This document shows, one piece after another, positions 52,051 to 64,000 of a DNA stretch of 64,000 bases. Source of the stretch: Hevea brasiliensis (taxonomy: Eukaryota; Streptophyta; Magnoliopsida; Malpighiales; Euphorbiaceae); the NCBI RefSeq assembly GCF_030052815.1, contig NC_079495.1, forward strand, positions 112,122,584 to 112,186,583, given 5' to 3'. Made by a program: the position numbers and the translations under genes. How positions within the stretch are numbered: position 1 is the stretch's first letter; each line of letters begins with the position of its first letter. A model generated the notes under the pieces. The model saw only the letters and a list, made by a program, of their open reading frames with translations, was not told the origin of the DNA and ran no database searches.

Positions 52051-55000
52051 CTCATCATTATAACTGACTCTATCGAGCTCTCTTCCTGTCCTTTGCATCT
52101 TATCCACTTCCCTTTTCCTATTTTTGGTATTGTTGGTATCATTTCAACCTGCTGTACTTATTCCTTAATTTTAGTCCTATCTCATCCTTACACCTTTTCC
52201 TTCAAAGATGTCTATCCCATCATCAACTTTAACTTTCTTTTTATTTCTTAGTCTTATCTTGAATACTAGTTTCATTACTTCAAGAATTCTAACCCTATGA
52301 TTTACTCCTACCAGCACATTCTTCACCTTATGTAACACTTATAATTACCCATAGAAATTTTTTTTTTTTTTCTTGTATCCCCTTTTTTTTTTTTTTCCAA
52401 CTTAACTATCAGAACATTATCATTCCCTATCAGCCTTAGTAGGAAATTGCTTATCCTGGATGAATATGAGCCCCATAAACTATAAGTTCCATCTGAACTA
52501 ACACGGCTGTAGGAAATATGTGTCATGCCTTAATTCCAAACAAGATACTTCACGTGTTCATTCTCCTTAATATAATCATATATACTGCCCATAGCTTTCT
52601 AAACTTCAACCTCAAATTACCCATCAGCAACAATTTCATCTATTGAATCTCAACCATAAATAGTACTTCCTCCATTTCATAGTTTAAAAATAGCTTGCAA
52701 GCCTTAGTAGCTAACTCAATTTAACTCCTGTCATTACTCTGTTCATCCTTTCATACTTAATACTAGGTATGCACTTACTGTCATTCTCATATCAGGAAAT
52801 TATGTATGAATTTGTGCCTACTAAACTCTCAATAACTAGGTCTCCTTGACTCAGTTTCTGTTCCTTATATAACCTTCTAGAACCAAAAGCACAAGCTAAA
52901 CTTGAAAAGAAAGAAAATATCCTCTTATATTCAACTACACCCGATTGTCATATTATAACGTTTCACCTAAGTTTCTTGGTCTTTCTCTCCAAATTTCATC
53001 ATCTCCTAGCACAATTATGCTCTACCTATAAGGTATCATCTGCATGAACCCTTTACTGTACCATTTTCCTTCTTGACATAATATTTTATAATTTATTAAC
53101 TTTACTTATACTCGACCTATGATTCATATCTATCATCGTTTTTATTGTGCCATTAACTTTTGTTGATTCCTGAAAGATTTCTCTCACTAATAAATTATTC
53201 CAACACTAATTCCACCCTTATCTAGGGTCATTAATTTGATCCTTGAACTTTCTACTGATTTATAACCATCCAGACTTGTCACTTTTCGTTCTACCCCTAC
53301 TATTGTCCTCGTTATTGCTTCACTACAAAGTGATTCGTTGATCACACTAAACATGTTTGCCTGACATTCATAACGCACCTCTAACTACCGTCGCACGATC
53401 TCAAAAGTCTAACCTAAAACCTATGTGTCATTATCTATCATTCTTTTCCTCTCATCATACCTATTTGATCCCTTAGACTGACTTTTATTCAACTTACTGC
53501 TTACTAACTTCTCTTTCTCTACCTATTTAGGTAGTCCGCAATACCATCGCACACCTTCTAACATTTACTCATTATTATTGTATTCCATACCTCCATCACT
53601 TTTCTCACTAATGTGGTCCCATTTTGGGTTTTCCATCCTTGTCATTCTCCTTGCCAAGAATAACACTTAGCCTATCCTATATCTTAACTTTGTTCCTTTT
53701 ATTATGCGCTCTTTAGGTTGTCCTTTCATTTATTTCCTTTGTCTTACCCAAAATAGAACTTGACTATTCTATCCCTGGTTCCATTCTTCTTCTTAACATA
53801 ATAGCTGTACTTGCTAACTATATCTTTCAGAGTCTCTATCGCGTTATCATATGTCCTGCTACTCAGATTTGGTCCTTTGACCACTCTAGCTAGTACTTCC
53901 ACTAGCATTTAGATTATATTGCATCTGCAATCAATTGCCCAAACTTTCATTCTGCACTTTCTTTATCCATTGGCCTTCTGTGATTTATCTTCGCTAATTT
54001 ATTACTCTTAACACTATTATTATTATTATTATTTTCCATGTTTACTCAATTCCAAAACTTAAGATTTCGGGCACCCAAACCCGTCATCCAATTCAAAGGA
54101 TTTACATCCATCGTGATCTGATTATATATGATTCCTATAATGGAACTTGTATCCTCTCCAGGATACCCGAGCCAACTACTCTCTACCACACTCTACAGTC
54201 CCATCTGGGACACTATTCCATAAGTCATCATTATCAGTAATAACCTTCGATCCATTCTGAAAAGATAGGACTATATCCTAACTTGCTGCAACAAAGGTAC
54301 TACATCTACCACCTTGCCAGAACCATGTCAAGTTAATGACTCTTTTATCATATCATAGCTCTATAAATCATCAATTCATAGTTGCGACCTTCTCTAGGTA
54401 GTAGAGTTGTACTTTATTCCATACTGATACACACAAGGTATACTATTCTCACTCTATAAGTGTCACCTTTACTTTGCAACTAGTCCAAACCTCAGTCCGA
54501 TGGCAACTCTTGATGTAACTCTAGCTCATGTCAGTAATCGAGTCACGACTCTAGTTATCACCCAACCGTGACCTTTCAATATTCTAACTCTAGACTCTTA
54601 GCCAGAGTTCCCAACTCCTCTGCAAATATAGAACTCTGCTCGCATAAGCTGTACCAAAGCAAGCCATCTCAAACACCCTCATTATGGAGCACCACGGGGA
54701 TGCACAGCTCTACACAATAATCTCATGTCGATCAGAATCTGCAACTTACAGAGCAGACATCGAGAACATTGTATAGTTACTACGATACGTCCTGACAGAC
54801 TAGGTCTCCTAATTTCTTATCTCTCCTGAATCTTCTATTATCACAAACTTATTCTGACTGGGTCATCTACTGATGACTGCCAGTAGTGGTATCCTCATCC
54901 TTATCTAGGGCAACTGTACTTTTAAGACTCACTTTTATGTACTCGTGTCTTACGCGAAATGGGCACACCATTTAAACCCATACTGACAAAAATATAACAT

Positions 55001-55244
55001 TTCTTGGAGTACGTATCCTCATGATAGATCTCACATGTCTACTAACTCTATTTCACATTTCTGTGTACTCCACGAAAATCAAGACACTAACTGAGGTAAT
55101 CTTATATTTCCCGAGGTATAACGTAGAATCTAGAAACAAAGAATTACAGGAAAAGACGAAACAGAATCCTATACTCCGCATGTGACTCCTAGTAGACTCT
55201 TCCCAACATTTTAGACAAACATTCCCTAAGAATCTGGAGCCTAA
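52051..55244 (-). other. Non-coding interior of element E
   Basis: 3.2 kb without a long minus-strand frame, homologous and colinear with 27950-31410 in element B. It lies between the primer site and the pol remnant, where an autonomous element would have its leader, gag, protease and reverse transcriptase. The origin of the sequence is not recognised. Confidence 0.82.
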
Positions 55245-55256
55245 GCTCTGATACCA
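55245..55256 (-). other. Primer binding site of element E
   Basis: Minus strand TGGTATCAGAGC, complementary to the 3' end of initiator methionine tRNA, 4 bp from the LTR. Confidence 0.92.
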
Positions 55257-55260
55257 CATT

Positions 55261-56962
55261 TGTCACGACCCAACCTATGGGCCGGACCGGCACTAGGACC
55301 TGGGCCAGCCTAAAGCCCCCGAGGCCCGTAGTAAGCCTTAACTGTTCATTTACCCAATTCTAAGGCCCATTGGGCCCAAATTCAAGAAAACAAACGGACA
55401 GAGTCCGGCCATAAAATGGACTTTCCAACGGGGAGTTTTCGACTCACCCGACCTGTAAACACAATATATAGTCAATTGGGGAGCTCAGCTCACCCTCCAC
55501 ATACTCATCAACATAAAATAAATGGGAGCTCAGCTCCCTCATCCAATCCATCAAACATGCATAGCACATTTAAGTTTACAGGTCCAAAAATAATAATTTA
55601 GTTTACAGACCCAAATCAAATAAACATTTCTAACACATGCGGAAATTCTAAGATTTAACAAGTTTATACAAACAGTAGTAATCGACCTGCGAGGGAGAAA
55701 GCAGGTTAACCTCAAAAAAATATCCTCCTGTGGCCTGTAAAAATTTTTGAACAGGAGTGAGCGTTCGACTCAGAGAGTAAAATATCAATTTTAACCATAA
55801 TCTCTATAACTATCTGTAACTAATGCACCCTGTAGCGTGAAATGCAACATCAACATCATATTCACATCATAGCATCAAAAAGGTAATTTGGAGCACTCAC
55901 GCACCCTGTAGCATCAATCATAATATATTGGGAGCTGATCCCCTATACAGCTCTCTTAAATCCAACCTGGTGCCAGCGAAGAACTCAAGCCGGACTTTCG
56001 CTTAATAAACCAAATCGAGGGTCCCAGCGAAGAACTCAAGCCGTGACTACCCCGTCCTATCCATAGTCCACACCACATCACACGCACGCCAACGCACGCT
56101 TTGCTCCAAATTACCACAACAACACTCATGGCACATTAATTATGAATGCAACATAAATCGTGCCTAGAGTTTAACTACATAAATATATGCATATAAGTGA
56201 TGCATGGGCATCTTGAACATATAATAATATCGAAATTATAATTAAAATTAATATTTTACTCACGGACTTGACGACAATCACGTGGCGGTGGGCGGAGGAA
56301 GAAGGTCATCGCTCACTGACAATTACATTACATTTATTTAACACAAATGACTCAATACAAATAAAGAAAAGACCAAATACGTCCTAAGTCATGCCGAAAA
56401 TCCGTGAGTCTCCCCTATACCTAGGACCTACCCAACTGCAAAGTGCTCAAAACACACTTCTATATCCACAATCCATATATCCACAACTCAATCACATCAC
56501 ACAGCCCATCCTGGGCCCATCAAATCAATCATTCATCACAATATGAAAAAATTTCAATTTAGTCCTTATAATTGATCATTTTTGCAAAAATTGCCCAAAC
56601 AAGCTCTAAAAATTATAAAACTTTGCCCATGGTCCTTAGCAATATTACTAAGCTATTGCAAAAAGAATCATAATTTTATAAGCTACCAGGAATATTTTAT
56701 GGATTTTTAATCCTATTTAAGCACTAGAAAATTACGAAAAAGCAAGGTTCGGGTTTACCTTTGCCGACTCCGACTTCGGAAACGCGGTCGGGACGTCTGA
56801 CAATGGTGGGGTAGCCAAAACCTCGATCCAATTCGGAGACTTTTCCGGTAACGGGTCTGTCTGGCCGGAAATTCACAGACCCGGACAACTGTCGAATTTC
56901 CGCGAATTGAGGATACCTACACGAAGCCCAATAATAATATATAAAAAATCAGGGGTGTTACA
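55261..56962 (-). repeat. Element E 5' LTR (1.70 kb)
   Basis: TGTCACGACCC to GGGGTGTTACA, adjacent to the primer site. It is the cleaner of the two E LTRs. Confidence 0.9.
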
Positions 56963-56967
56963 ATAGG

Positions 56968-58105
56968 GATCTGTTTTGATCTTAGCTGTCTCACTTGATA
57001 GTCCACTATGGCTACAGGTTGCTCCTCAAATGTCAAATTCTCCTTTAGTTCTATTACATCCGGCTGTAGTACATGAGAAGGATCGGGAATGTATTTCTTG
57101 AGCATGGAGATGTGAAACACGGGATGAACGTGAGAAATGTTGGGTGGTAGCTCCAACCGGTAGGCAACTGCTCCAACTCTATCCGTAACCTCAAAAGGTC
57201 CGATATACCGAGGTGCCAACTTGCCCTTCTTTCCAAATATCATGACTCCCTTCATTGGAGAAACCTTCAGGAATACATAATCGCCTACTGCAAACTCCAC
57301 ATCCCTCCGTCTGGGGTCTGCATAACTCTTCTGCCTACTGAAAGCTGTTTTCAATCGTTCCCTGATTAAGGGAACCATCTCTGATGTGTACTGCACTAGG
57401 TCTACATCATGCACCTTCGCTTCCCCCATTTCTGTCCAACACAGAGGAGACCTACACTTTCTTCCATATAGTGCCTCATAGGGTGCCATCCCTATCTTTG
57501 GAATAATGCTTGTTGTTGTAGGCAAACTCCACCAAAGCTAGCTGATCATCCCATTGACCTCCAAAATCCAAAACACTCATGCGAAGCATGTCTTTCAGTG
57601 TTTGGATTGTCCTTTCACACTGTCCGTCTGTCTGAGGGTGGAAAGCCGTACTAAATTTCAACTGTGTGCCAAGTGCCTCCTGCAACTTTCTCCAAAATCG
57701 AGAAGTGAACTGGGGCCCTCTGTCAGATATTATGGAAGCCGGAACCCCATGCAATCTGACTATTTCTCGAATGTAGAGTCAGGCGTACTGTGCCACAGAA
57801 TATGTAGTCTTCACAGGCAAAAAGTGAGCTGATTTGGTTAAGCGGTCTACAATTACCCATATGGAATCATATCCTCGCGTGGTACGAGGCAACTCAGTCA
57901 CAAAATCCATGGTGATCATTTCCCACTTCCATTCTGGGATAGGGAGCTCCTGCAGCTTCCCAGACGGTCTCTGGTGTTCAAACTTCACCTTTTGACAAGT
58001 CAAGCACTTGGACACAAAGTCTGCTATGTCTCTCTTCATGCCATTCCACCAATAGCTATTCTTCACATCATGGTACATCTTGGTGGAGCCTGGGTGGACA
58101 CTTTA
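56968..58105 (-). pseudogene. Element F integrase (broken)
   Basis: Zinc-binding region with [21 protein letters not shown], core with MDFVTEL and [14 protein letters not shown], and C-terminal GDYVFLKVSPMKGVM. Defects seen: TAA in frame at 58103-58105, TGA at 57779-57781 where the family has Arg (CGA to TGA), and a frameshift near 57510. The 3' end is interrupted by element E at the chromodomain. Confidence 0.88.
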
Positions 58106-59590
58106 CAGTGTATAGTGTGCCTCTCGCATGATTTCGTCTTTGAGATTGTCCACATCGGGCACACATATCCTAGAACATTGCACTAGGGCGCCATCATTGG
58201 CAAATCCAAACTCACCACCTTCACCTTGCTGTACTCTTTCTATAATCTTCATCAATTGTTGGTCTCTGTGCTGGGAAACTCTAACTCTGTCTCTCAAGTC
58301 TGGCCTCACTGAAAAATGAGCCAACAACACCCCCTCATCTGAAAGATCTAGGATTAAACCTTGATCCATCAACTCATGTACCTCCTGAATCAATGGTCTC
58401 TTTTCTGCTGAAATGTGCGCTAAACTGCCAGAAGATTTTCTGCTCAAAGCATCTGCTACTACATTGGCTTTCCCAGGGTGGTACTGGATGGTGCAATCAT
58501 AGTCTTTCAGAAGCTCCATCCATCTCCTCTGTCTCAAGTTTAAATCCCTCTGTTGGAAGATGTACTTCAAACTCTTATGGTCGGTGTATATCTCGCACAC
58601 TTCACCATACAGGTAGTGTCTCCAGATTTTTAGTGCAAAGATTACAGCCGCCATTTCCAAATCATGGGTGGGGTAGTTCTGCTCATGCCTCTTCAGCTGT
58701 CTTGAAGCATAAGCCACTACATTTCCATTCTGCATCAAAACACACCCTAAGCCAACTCTGGAGGCGTCACAATACACGGTGTATCCTTCACCACTCTTAG
58801 GTAGTGTCAACACAGGGGCAGTGGTTAGACACTCCTTAAGCTTCTGGAAACTCTCCTCACAGTCATCTATCCAAATGAATGGAACATTCTTCCGGGTTAA
58901 CTTAGTTAGGGGAGCTGCTATCCTGGAAAAATCCTGTACAAAACGCCTATAGTAGCCTAGACCAGAAAACTTCGCACCTCGGATCGTTGTAGGCCTAAGC
59001 CAATCGATTCTGACTTCAATTTTCTTGGGATCCACTTGAATGCCGTCACTAGAAACCACGTGTCCCAAGAATGAGATGCTTTCTAGCCAAAATTCACATT
59101 TCGAAAATTTGGCATATAGCTGGTGCTCCCTCAACGTCTGCAACACCATTCTCAAGTACCACACGTGTTCTTCCTTGGTCCGAGAGTATACCAAAATGTC
59201 ATTTATGAATACGATGACAAAACGGTCCAAAAATGGCTTGAACACCCTGTTCATCAAGTCCATGAAGGCTGCTGGTGCATTAGTGAGTCCAAAAGACATC
59301 ACCAAGAACTCATAATGACCATACCTTGTCCTGAATGCCGTTTTGGACACGTCCTCATTCCTGATTCTCAACTGATGGTAGCCTGATCGCAGGTCTATCT
59401 TGGAAAAGAATCTTGCCCCTTGGAGCTGATCAAACAGATCATCGATCCGAGGAAGTGGATACTTGTACTTCATAGTCACCTTGTTCAGCTGTCTGTAGTC
59501 AATACACAACCTCAATGACCCATATTTCTTTCTTACAAATAGCACAGGAGCGCCCCAGGGTGAAGTGCTCGGGCGTAGAAACCCTTGTCC
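58106..59590 (-). pseudogene. Element F reverse transcriptase and RNase H (inactive site)
   Basis: A long open stretch (59545-58106) with [29 protein letters not shown] and [15 protein letters not shown]. The active-site box reads [10 protein letters not shown] where the family has FIDD, so a catalytic Asp is Asn. RNase H follows ([33 protein letters not shown]). A frameshift near 59550 separates it from the protease frame. Confidence 0.92.
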
Positions 59591-60340
59591 AAAAGCTCCT
59601 GTAGTTGCTCCTTCAGCTCTTTCAATTCTGCTGGGGCCATCCTGTAAGGTGGCATGGATATGGGATTTGTACCCGGAACAACATCAATGCAGAACTCTAT
59701 TCTCCTTTCTAGTGGCAACCCTGGAAGCTCTTCAGGGAAGACATCCATAAATTCTCTGACAACAGGAACATTTTCCATGTTGACACCTTCTACAGATGTA
59801 TCTCTCACCAATGCCAAATACCCTTGGCATCCACGCCTCAACATTTTTCTAGCACTAATTGCTGACACCAAATTATATGGAGCCACGCTCCTGTCACCAT
59901 CAAAGCTAAATTCTTCCACACCAGGTATGTGGAAATACACCTTTTTGTTCTTGCAGTCTAAGGTGGCGTAATGAGTTGCCAACCAATCCATCCCCAAAAT
60001 TACATCAAAATCCATTACTGGTAGAGGAACCAAGTCTGCTAGGAGGATCTTTCCATCCACCACTACTGGGCTACCCGGAAAAACCATATCTACATCTATA
60101 TTGTCACTAAGTGGGGTAGCTACCGACAAAGGACATTCTAAGGTTGTAGGGTTTCTACCCAACCTCATGGCAAACACAGGGGAGACAAATGAGTGCGTAG
60201 CACCCGGATCTATCAAAACACGAGCCTCATAGGAACAGACCAGAAGAATACATGCCACAACTGCATTTGAAGCTTGAGCATCCTGGTGGGTCAGGGTGAA
60301 AACCCGAGCTTGACCCCTACGAGTGGCGTAACCACGATCA
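59591..60340 (-). pseudogene. Element F aspartic protease and linker
   Basis: The frame contains ARVLIDPGATHSFVSPVFA (the aspartic protease site, with the Asp present) and FDVILGMDWLATHYA, typical of plant Ty3 polyproteins. The reading frame is out of step with both the zinc-knuckle frame upstream and the reverse transcriptase downstream. Confidence 0.85.
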
Positions 60341-61448
60341 TCGACTTCTACCTGCTGATCTACCTCCAAATCCACGTCCCCCTTGTCCTCGGCCTGTTGA
60401 CCATCGACTGCTGCCATCTTTGGAAGCACCCGGATACATCTGACGAGGAACATTTGCAACAGAACCCTGTGACCCCATCTGTGGCTCACTGAACACGGGG
60501 CATTCCCTAGCAAAGTGACCTGGTTGGCCACACCTGAAGCATACTCCTGAACCCATCAAACAAGGTCCTGAATGTCCTCTTCCACACTGTGCACAAGGTG
60601 CTAAGGAAGATCCTGAACCAGACCCAAAACTGCTGTACCCTGAACTGTGACCCCTTCTTTGGATCGTATCAGTCTGAACCCTCGAGGTTTGTGTCTAAAG
60701 CCACTCTTCTTGTTCCTACTTTTTCCTCTGTAATTACTCTGGCCACCACAGTCTGGAGTACCCATTTGGGGAACACCGGTAGAACCCTCTGCTTTGTTTT
60801 TCTTTGCTCTTCCGCTGTCATCCACAGCATAGCTAATCTCTATCTGTCTGGCTCGATCAACTACCACATCAAACGACTGATCCGACATCATGGCCAGGTT
60901 TGCATACCTTCTGTCAAGCCCCTTTAGGAATCTTTTCACCTTTATAGTTTCTGTAGCTACTGCTGTAGGGGCATATCTGCTCAATTCTAGAAATTCTGTA
61001 GCATATTCATCTACAGACCTACCATTCTGTCTTAAGGCCTCAAAGGCCCACTGCTTCTGATCTTTGAAGCTTTCTGGCACAAACCGATTGATGACCAGTT
61101 CCATAAACTGAGTCCACCACAAACCCTCCATCCGAGATAATATATAGTCATTCATCCATTGTCTAGGCATAGGCCCCATGACATGCTGCATATACTCTAT
61201 AAGTCTTCTATCACCAATCGCACTGCTCTCGCCGTCATAGAATCCAAAAACTGATATGCATCGTCTGACACATCATAAGTACCAGGCACCAACTTCTTAA
61301 AATTTATTATCTGTTTGTAAGGTTCTCCTCTTGGTGCGGTGGACTGCTGCTGCTGTGGAGGGTGGACCATATACTGCGCCATCATATCGATGGTTCTCTG
61401 TAACCCAGCTAGAGTAGCTGCCATGGGGTCCATGGGACCCTGTGCCAT
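60341..61448 (-). pseudogene. Element F gag (frameshifted)
   Basis: Start MAQGPMDPMAATLAG at 61448. The retrotransposon gag core is at 61191-60700 (QFMELVINRFVPESFKDQK, RFLKGLDRRYA), followed by a basic stretch and a CCHC zinc knuckle CFRCGQPGHFARECP in another frame at about 60550-60505. Frameshifts lie near 61200 and 60680 and after the knuckle. Confidence 0.88.
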
Positions 61449-61815
61449 GAAAGACTATTCCTGAACTGTGGGCAGCTGCTCTTTTACTTGAGCAGCTCTA
61501 GGACTCCTGCCCCGCCTCCTCGGGGCAGGCGCCTCATCCTGTGCTGACACCTTGTCAGGCACATCTGGTTCTGGTGCAGTGGTAACTCTCCTGCTTCTAC
61601 GCATTTTCCAGAAATTCAGCAGCATTAGCCCACAAAATTCAAAACTGCACGTTACATATCTCTATAGACTCATATTTACACACAATATATGAAGCAGAAA
61701 CTAGAAGCAAAGATGACAATGCAAGACGAATGTGGACCCTATTTTTCCGCATGTGACTCCTAGTAGACTCTTCCCAACACTTTAGATGAACATTCCCTAA
61801 GAATCTGGAGCCTAA
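61449..61815 (-). other. Element F leader
   Basis: Untranslated DNA between primer site and gag. The part next to the primer site (containing GCATGTGACTCCTAGTAGAC) is shared with element E. Confidence 0.7.
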
Positions 61816-61827
61816 GCTCTGATACCA
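61816..61827 (-). other. Primer binding site of element F
   Basis: Minus strand TGGTATCAGAGC, the initiator methionine tRNA complement, 4 bp from the 5' LTR. Confidence 0.93.
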
Positions 61828-61831
61828 TATT

Positions 61832-64000
61832 TGTCACGACCCAACCCATGGGCCGGACCGGCACTAGGACCTGGGCCAGCCTAAAGCCCCCGAGGCCCGT
61901 AGTAAGCCCAACTATTCACTTAACCCAACTCTAAGGCCCATTTGGGTCCAATTTCAAGAAATCAACCGGACAGAGTCCGGCCATAAAATGGAGCTACCAA
62001 CGGGGAGTTTTGACTCACCCGACCTGTAAACATAATAAATACTCAATTGGGGAGCTCAGCTCACCCTCCATATACTCATCAGCATAAAAATAAATAGGAG
62101 CTCAGCTCCCTCATCCAATCCATCAAACATACATAGGATATTAAGTTTACAGGTCCAAAATAATAATTTAGTTTACAGACCCAATCAGATCAACATTTCT
62201 AACACATGCGGAAATTCTAGGAGTAAATAAAATTACACAGATATTGATAAACAACCTGCGAATGAGAAAAGCAGGTTAACTGCAATAAAAATCCTCCTGT
62301 AGCCTGAAAAATATTGAACAGGAGTGAGCGTTCGACTCAGAGAGTAAAATATCAATTTTAACCATAATCTCTATAACTATCTAAAACTAATGCACCCTGT
62401 AGAGTGAAATGCAACATCGACAACATTTTCAATCATAACATCAAAAAGGTAATTTGGAGCACTCACACACCCTGTAGTATCAGTCATAATATATGGGAGC
62501 TGATCCCCTATACAGCTCTCTTAAATCCAACCTGGTGCCAGCGAAGAACTCAAGCCGGACTTTCGCTTAATAAACCAAATCGAGGGTCCCAGCGAAGAAC
62601 TCAAGCCGTGACTACCCCTCGAAGGATCGGGTCCCAGCGAAGAACTCAAGCCGTGACTACCCGTCCTATCCATAGTCCACACCACATCACACGCACACCA
62701 ACGCACGCACACTGCTCCAAATTACCACAACAACATCCATGGCACTTTAACAGTTATCAATGCAACATAAATCGTGCCTAGAGTTTAACTACATAAATAT
62801 ATGCATATAAGTGATGCATGGGCATGCTTGAACATATAATAATATCGAAATTACAGTTAAAATTAATATTTTACTCACAAACTTGACGGTGGTCACTGAG
62901 GCGGCTGGGCGGAGGAAGAAGGCTGTCCCGGCTCACCTGACAATTACATTACAATTTTTAATATAAATGACTCGATACAATCAAGAAAAGACCAAATACG
63001 TCCTAAGTCGTGCCGAAAATCCGGCAGAGTCTCCCCTATACCTAGGACCTACCCAACCTGCAAAAGGGCTCAAAACACACTTCTATATTCACAATCCATA
63101 TATCCACAACTCAATCACATCACACAGCCCCTCCTGGGCCCATCAAATCAGTCATCCATCACAATATGTAAAATTTCAATTTAGTCCTTATAATTAATCA
63201 TTTTTGCAAAAACTGCCCAAACAAGCTCTAAAAATTCTAAAACTTTGCCCCGCAGTCCTTAGCAATATTACTAGGCTATTGCAAAAAGAATCATAATTTT
63301 CTGAGCAACCACGAATATTTTATGGATTTTTAATCCTAGTTAAGCATTAGAAAATTACGAAAAAACAAGGTTCGGGTTTATCTTTGCCGATTCCGACTTC
63401 AGGGACGCGCTCGGGACGTCTGACAATGGGGGGGGGGTAGCCAAAACCTTGGTCCAATTCGGAGACTTTTCCGGTAACGGGTCTGTCTGGCCTGAAATTT
63501 GCAGACTCGGTCAACTGTCGAATTTCCGCGAATTGAGGATACCTACATGAAGCCCACAACACGGGGGTTAGTACATAAATTTTTCAGAATTTTCTAAGCT
63601 CATTTAATGCTCGAAAAAACACTACGAAGTTTCGTGGGACCCCAGAAAAATGGTGTCGGAAAAATTTGAAATTTATGTCGCCGCGAAGGTCTCGACGAGT
63701 GGAGCGCTCTGGTACTCTCGATTTTCTCGTGGGATTCATGGTTTGTGAGAAATCTAGCCCGAAAGTCAAAATGGGCTAAAACTTCCCGGGCAAAAATTGG
63801 ACAAACCGCTCGATGGATTTCGGTGTTCTTGGTGTCTATGGAAAGCTCTCGTCGAGTAGATGATTTTAGACATAAAACCCGGTCCAATTGGTGGCCGAAT
63901 CGGCCAGATTTTGGCCGGGGAAGTCGAAGAGTGGCACGCGCAGGGGAGGGCGTTCTGCGCTGCCAGCCGTCGGGCGCGGCCGGTGGTGGGATGGTGGTGG
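61832..64000 (-). repeat. Element F 5' LTR, truncated by the window end
   Basis: Starts TGTCACGACCCAACCC and follows the 3' LTR (45633-48215) to the window end. About 0.4 kb should lie outside. It has a tandem duplication of about 45 bp at 62585-62662 (GGTCCCAGCGAAGAACTCAA twice) that the 3' LTR has once. Confidence 0.9.

Larger units (their letters stand above)
48380..56962 (-). mobile_element. Ty3/gypsy element 'E', non-autonomous, nested in F
   Basis: 8.58 kb with LTRs at 48380-50052 (3') and 55261-56962 (5'), flanked by target duplication ATAGG (48375-48379 and 56963-56967). Sense is minus. A perfect tRNA-iMet-type primer site is at 55245-55256. The interior has a pol remnant (about 50053-52050, RNase H to chromodomain, full of indels). 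Upstream of that, where gag, protease and reverse transcriptase should be, is a non-coding block related to element B. Confidence 0.9.

Overview
The window reads as nuclear DNA of a eudicot plant. Its genes are split by short introns, with a chloroplast light-regulated protein and a CLAVATA-pathway pseudokinase among them. The spacers are AT-rich and carry AT, CT and GA microsatellites, and about half of the window is nested Ty3/gypsy LTR retrotransposons. A woody rosid (perhaps Euphorbiaceae) is a guess from gene content, not something the sequence proves. Exon limits below were worked out by hand from splice signals, frame continuity and family resemblance.

Layout. 1-4240 is intergenic, with a small SINE. 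4354-7168 (+) is a ten-exon serine carboxypeptidase-like gene (SCPL45 type). 7522-11028 (-) is a convergent ten-exon NXD1 (neoxanthin-deficient 1) homologue with a second SINE in an intron. 12592-35409 is a transposon stack. An old solo LTR (target duplication ATAAC) was hit by Ty3 element 'B' (target duplication ATTTG). B was then hit by a Tat/Ogre-like element 'C', and 4.04 kb at the left edge was duplicated in tandem. 37000-38299 (+) is a seven-exon SWSAP1-like recombination ATPase. 38641-39211 (-) is LIR1. 41622-43584 (-) is CORYNE. 45292-64000 is a second stack: a LINE (RTE-type) 3' end cut by Ty3 chromovirus 'F' (gag-pol on the minus strand, 5' LTR running off the window). F is itself split inside its chromodomain codons by element 'E' (target duplication ATAGG).

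Elements B, E and F share LTRs and a tRNA-iMet-type primer site. Only F has gag-pol, and it is broken by stops, frameshifts and a changed reverse transcriptase active-site residue. In B and E, gag and most of pol are replaced by a shared non-coding block of about 3-4 kb. They look like members of one non-autonomous lineage that would depend on F-like partners. This is the most interesting unexplained structure here.

The host genes do not form a pathway. SCPL45/NXD1 and SWSAP1/LIR1 are convergent pairs, each with only about 350 bp between stop codons. Three of the 27 introns begin with GC instead of GT.
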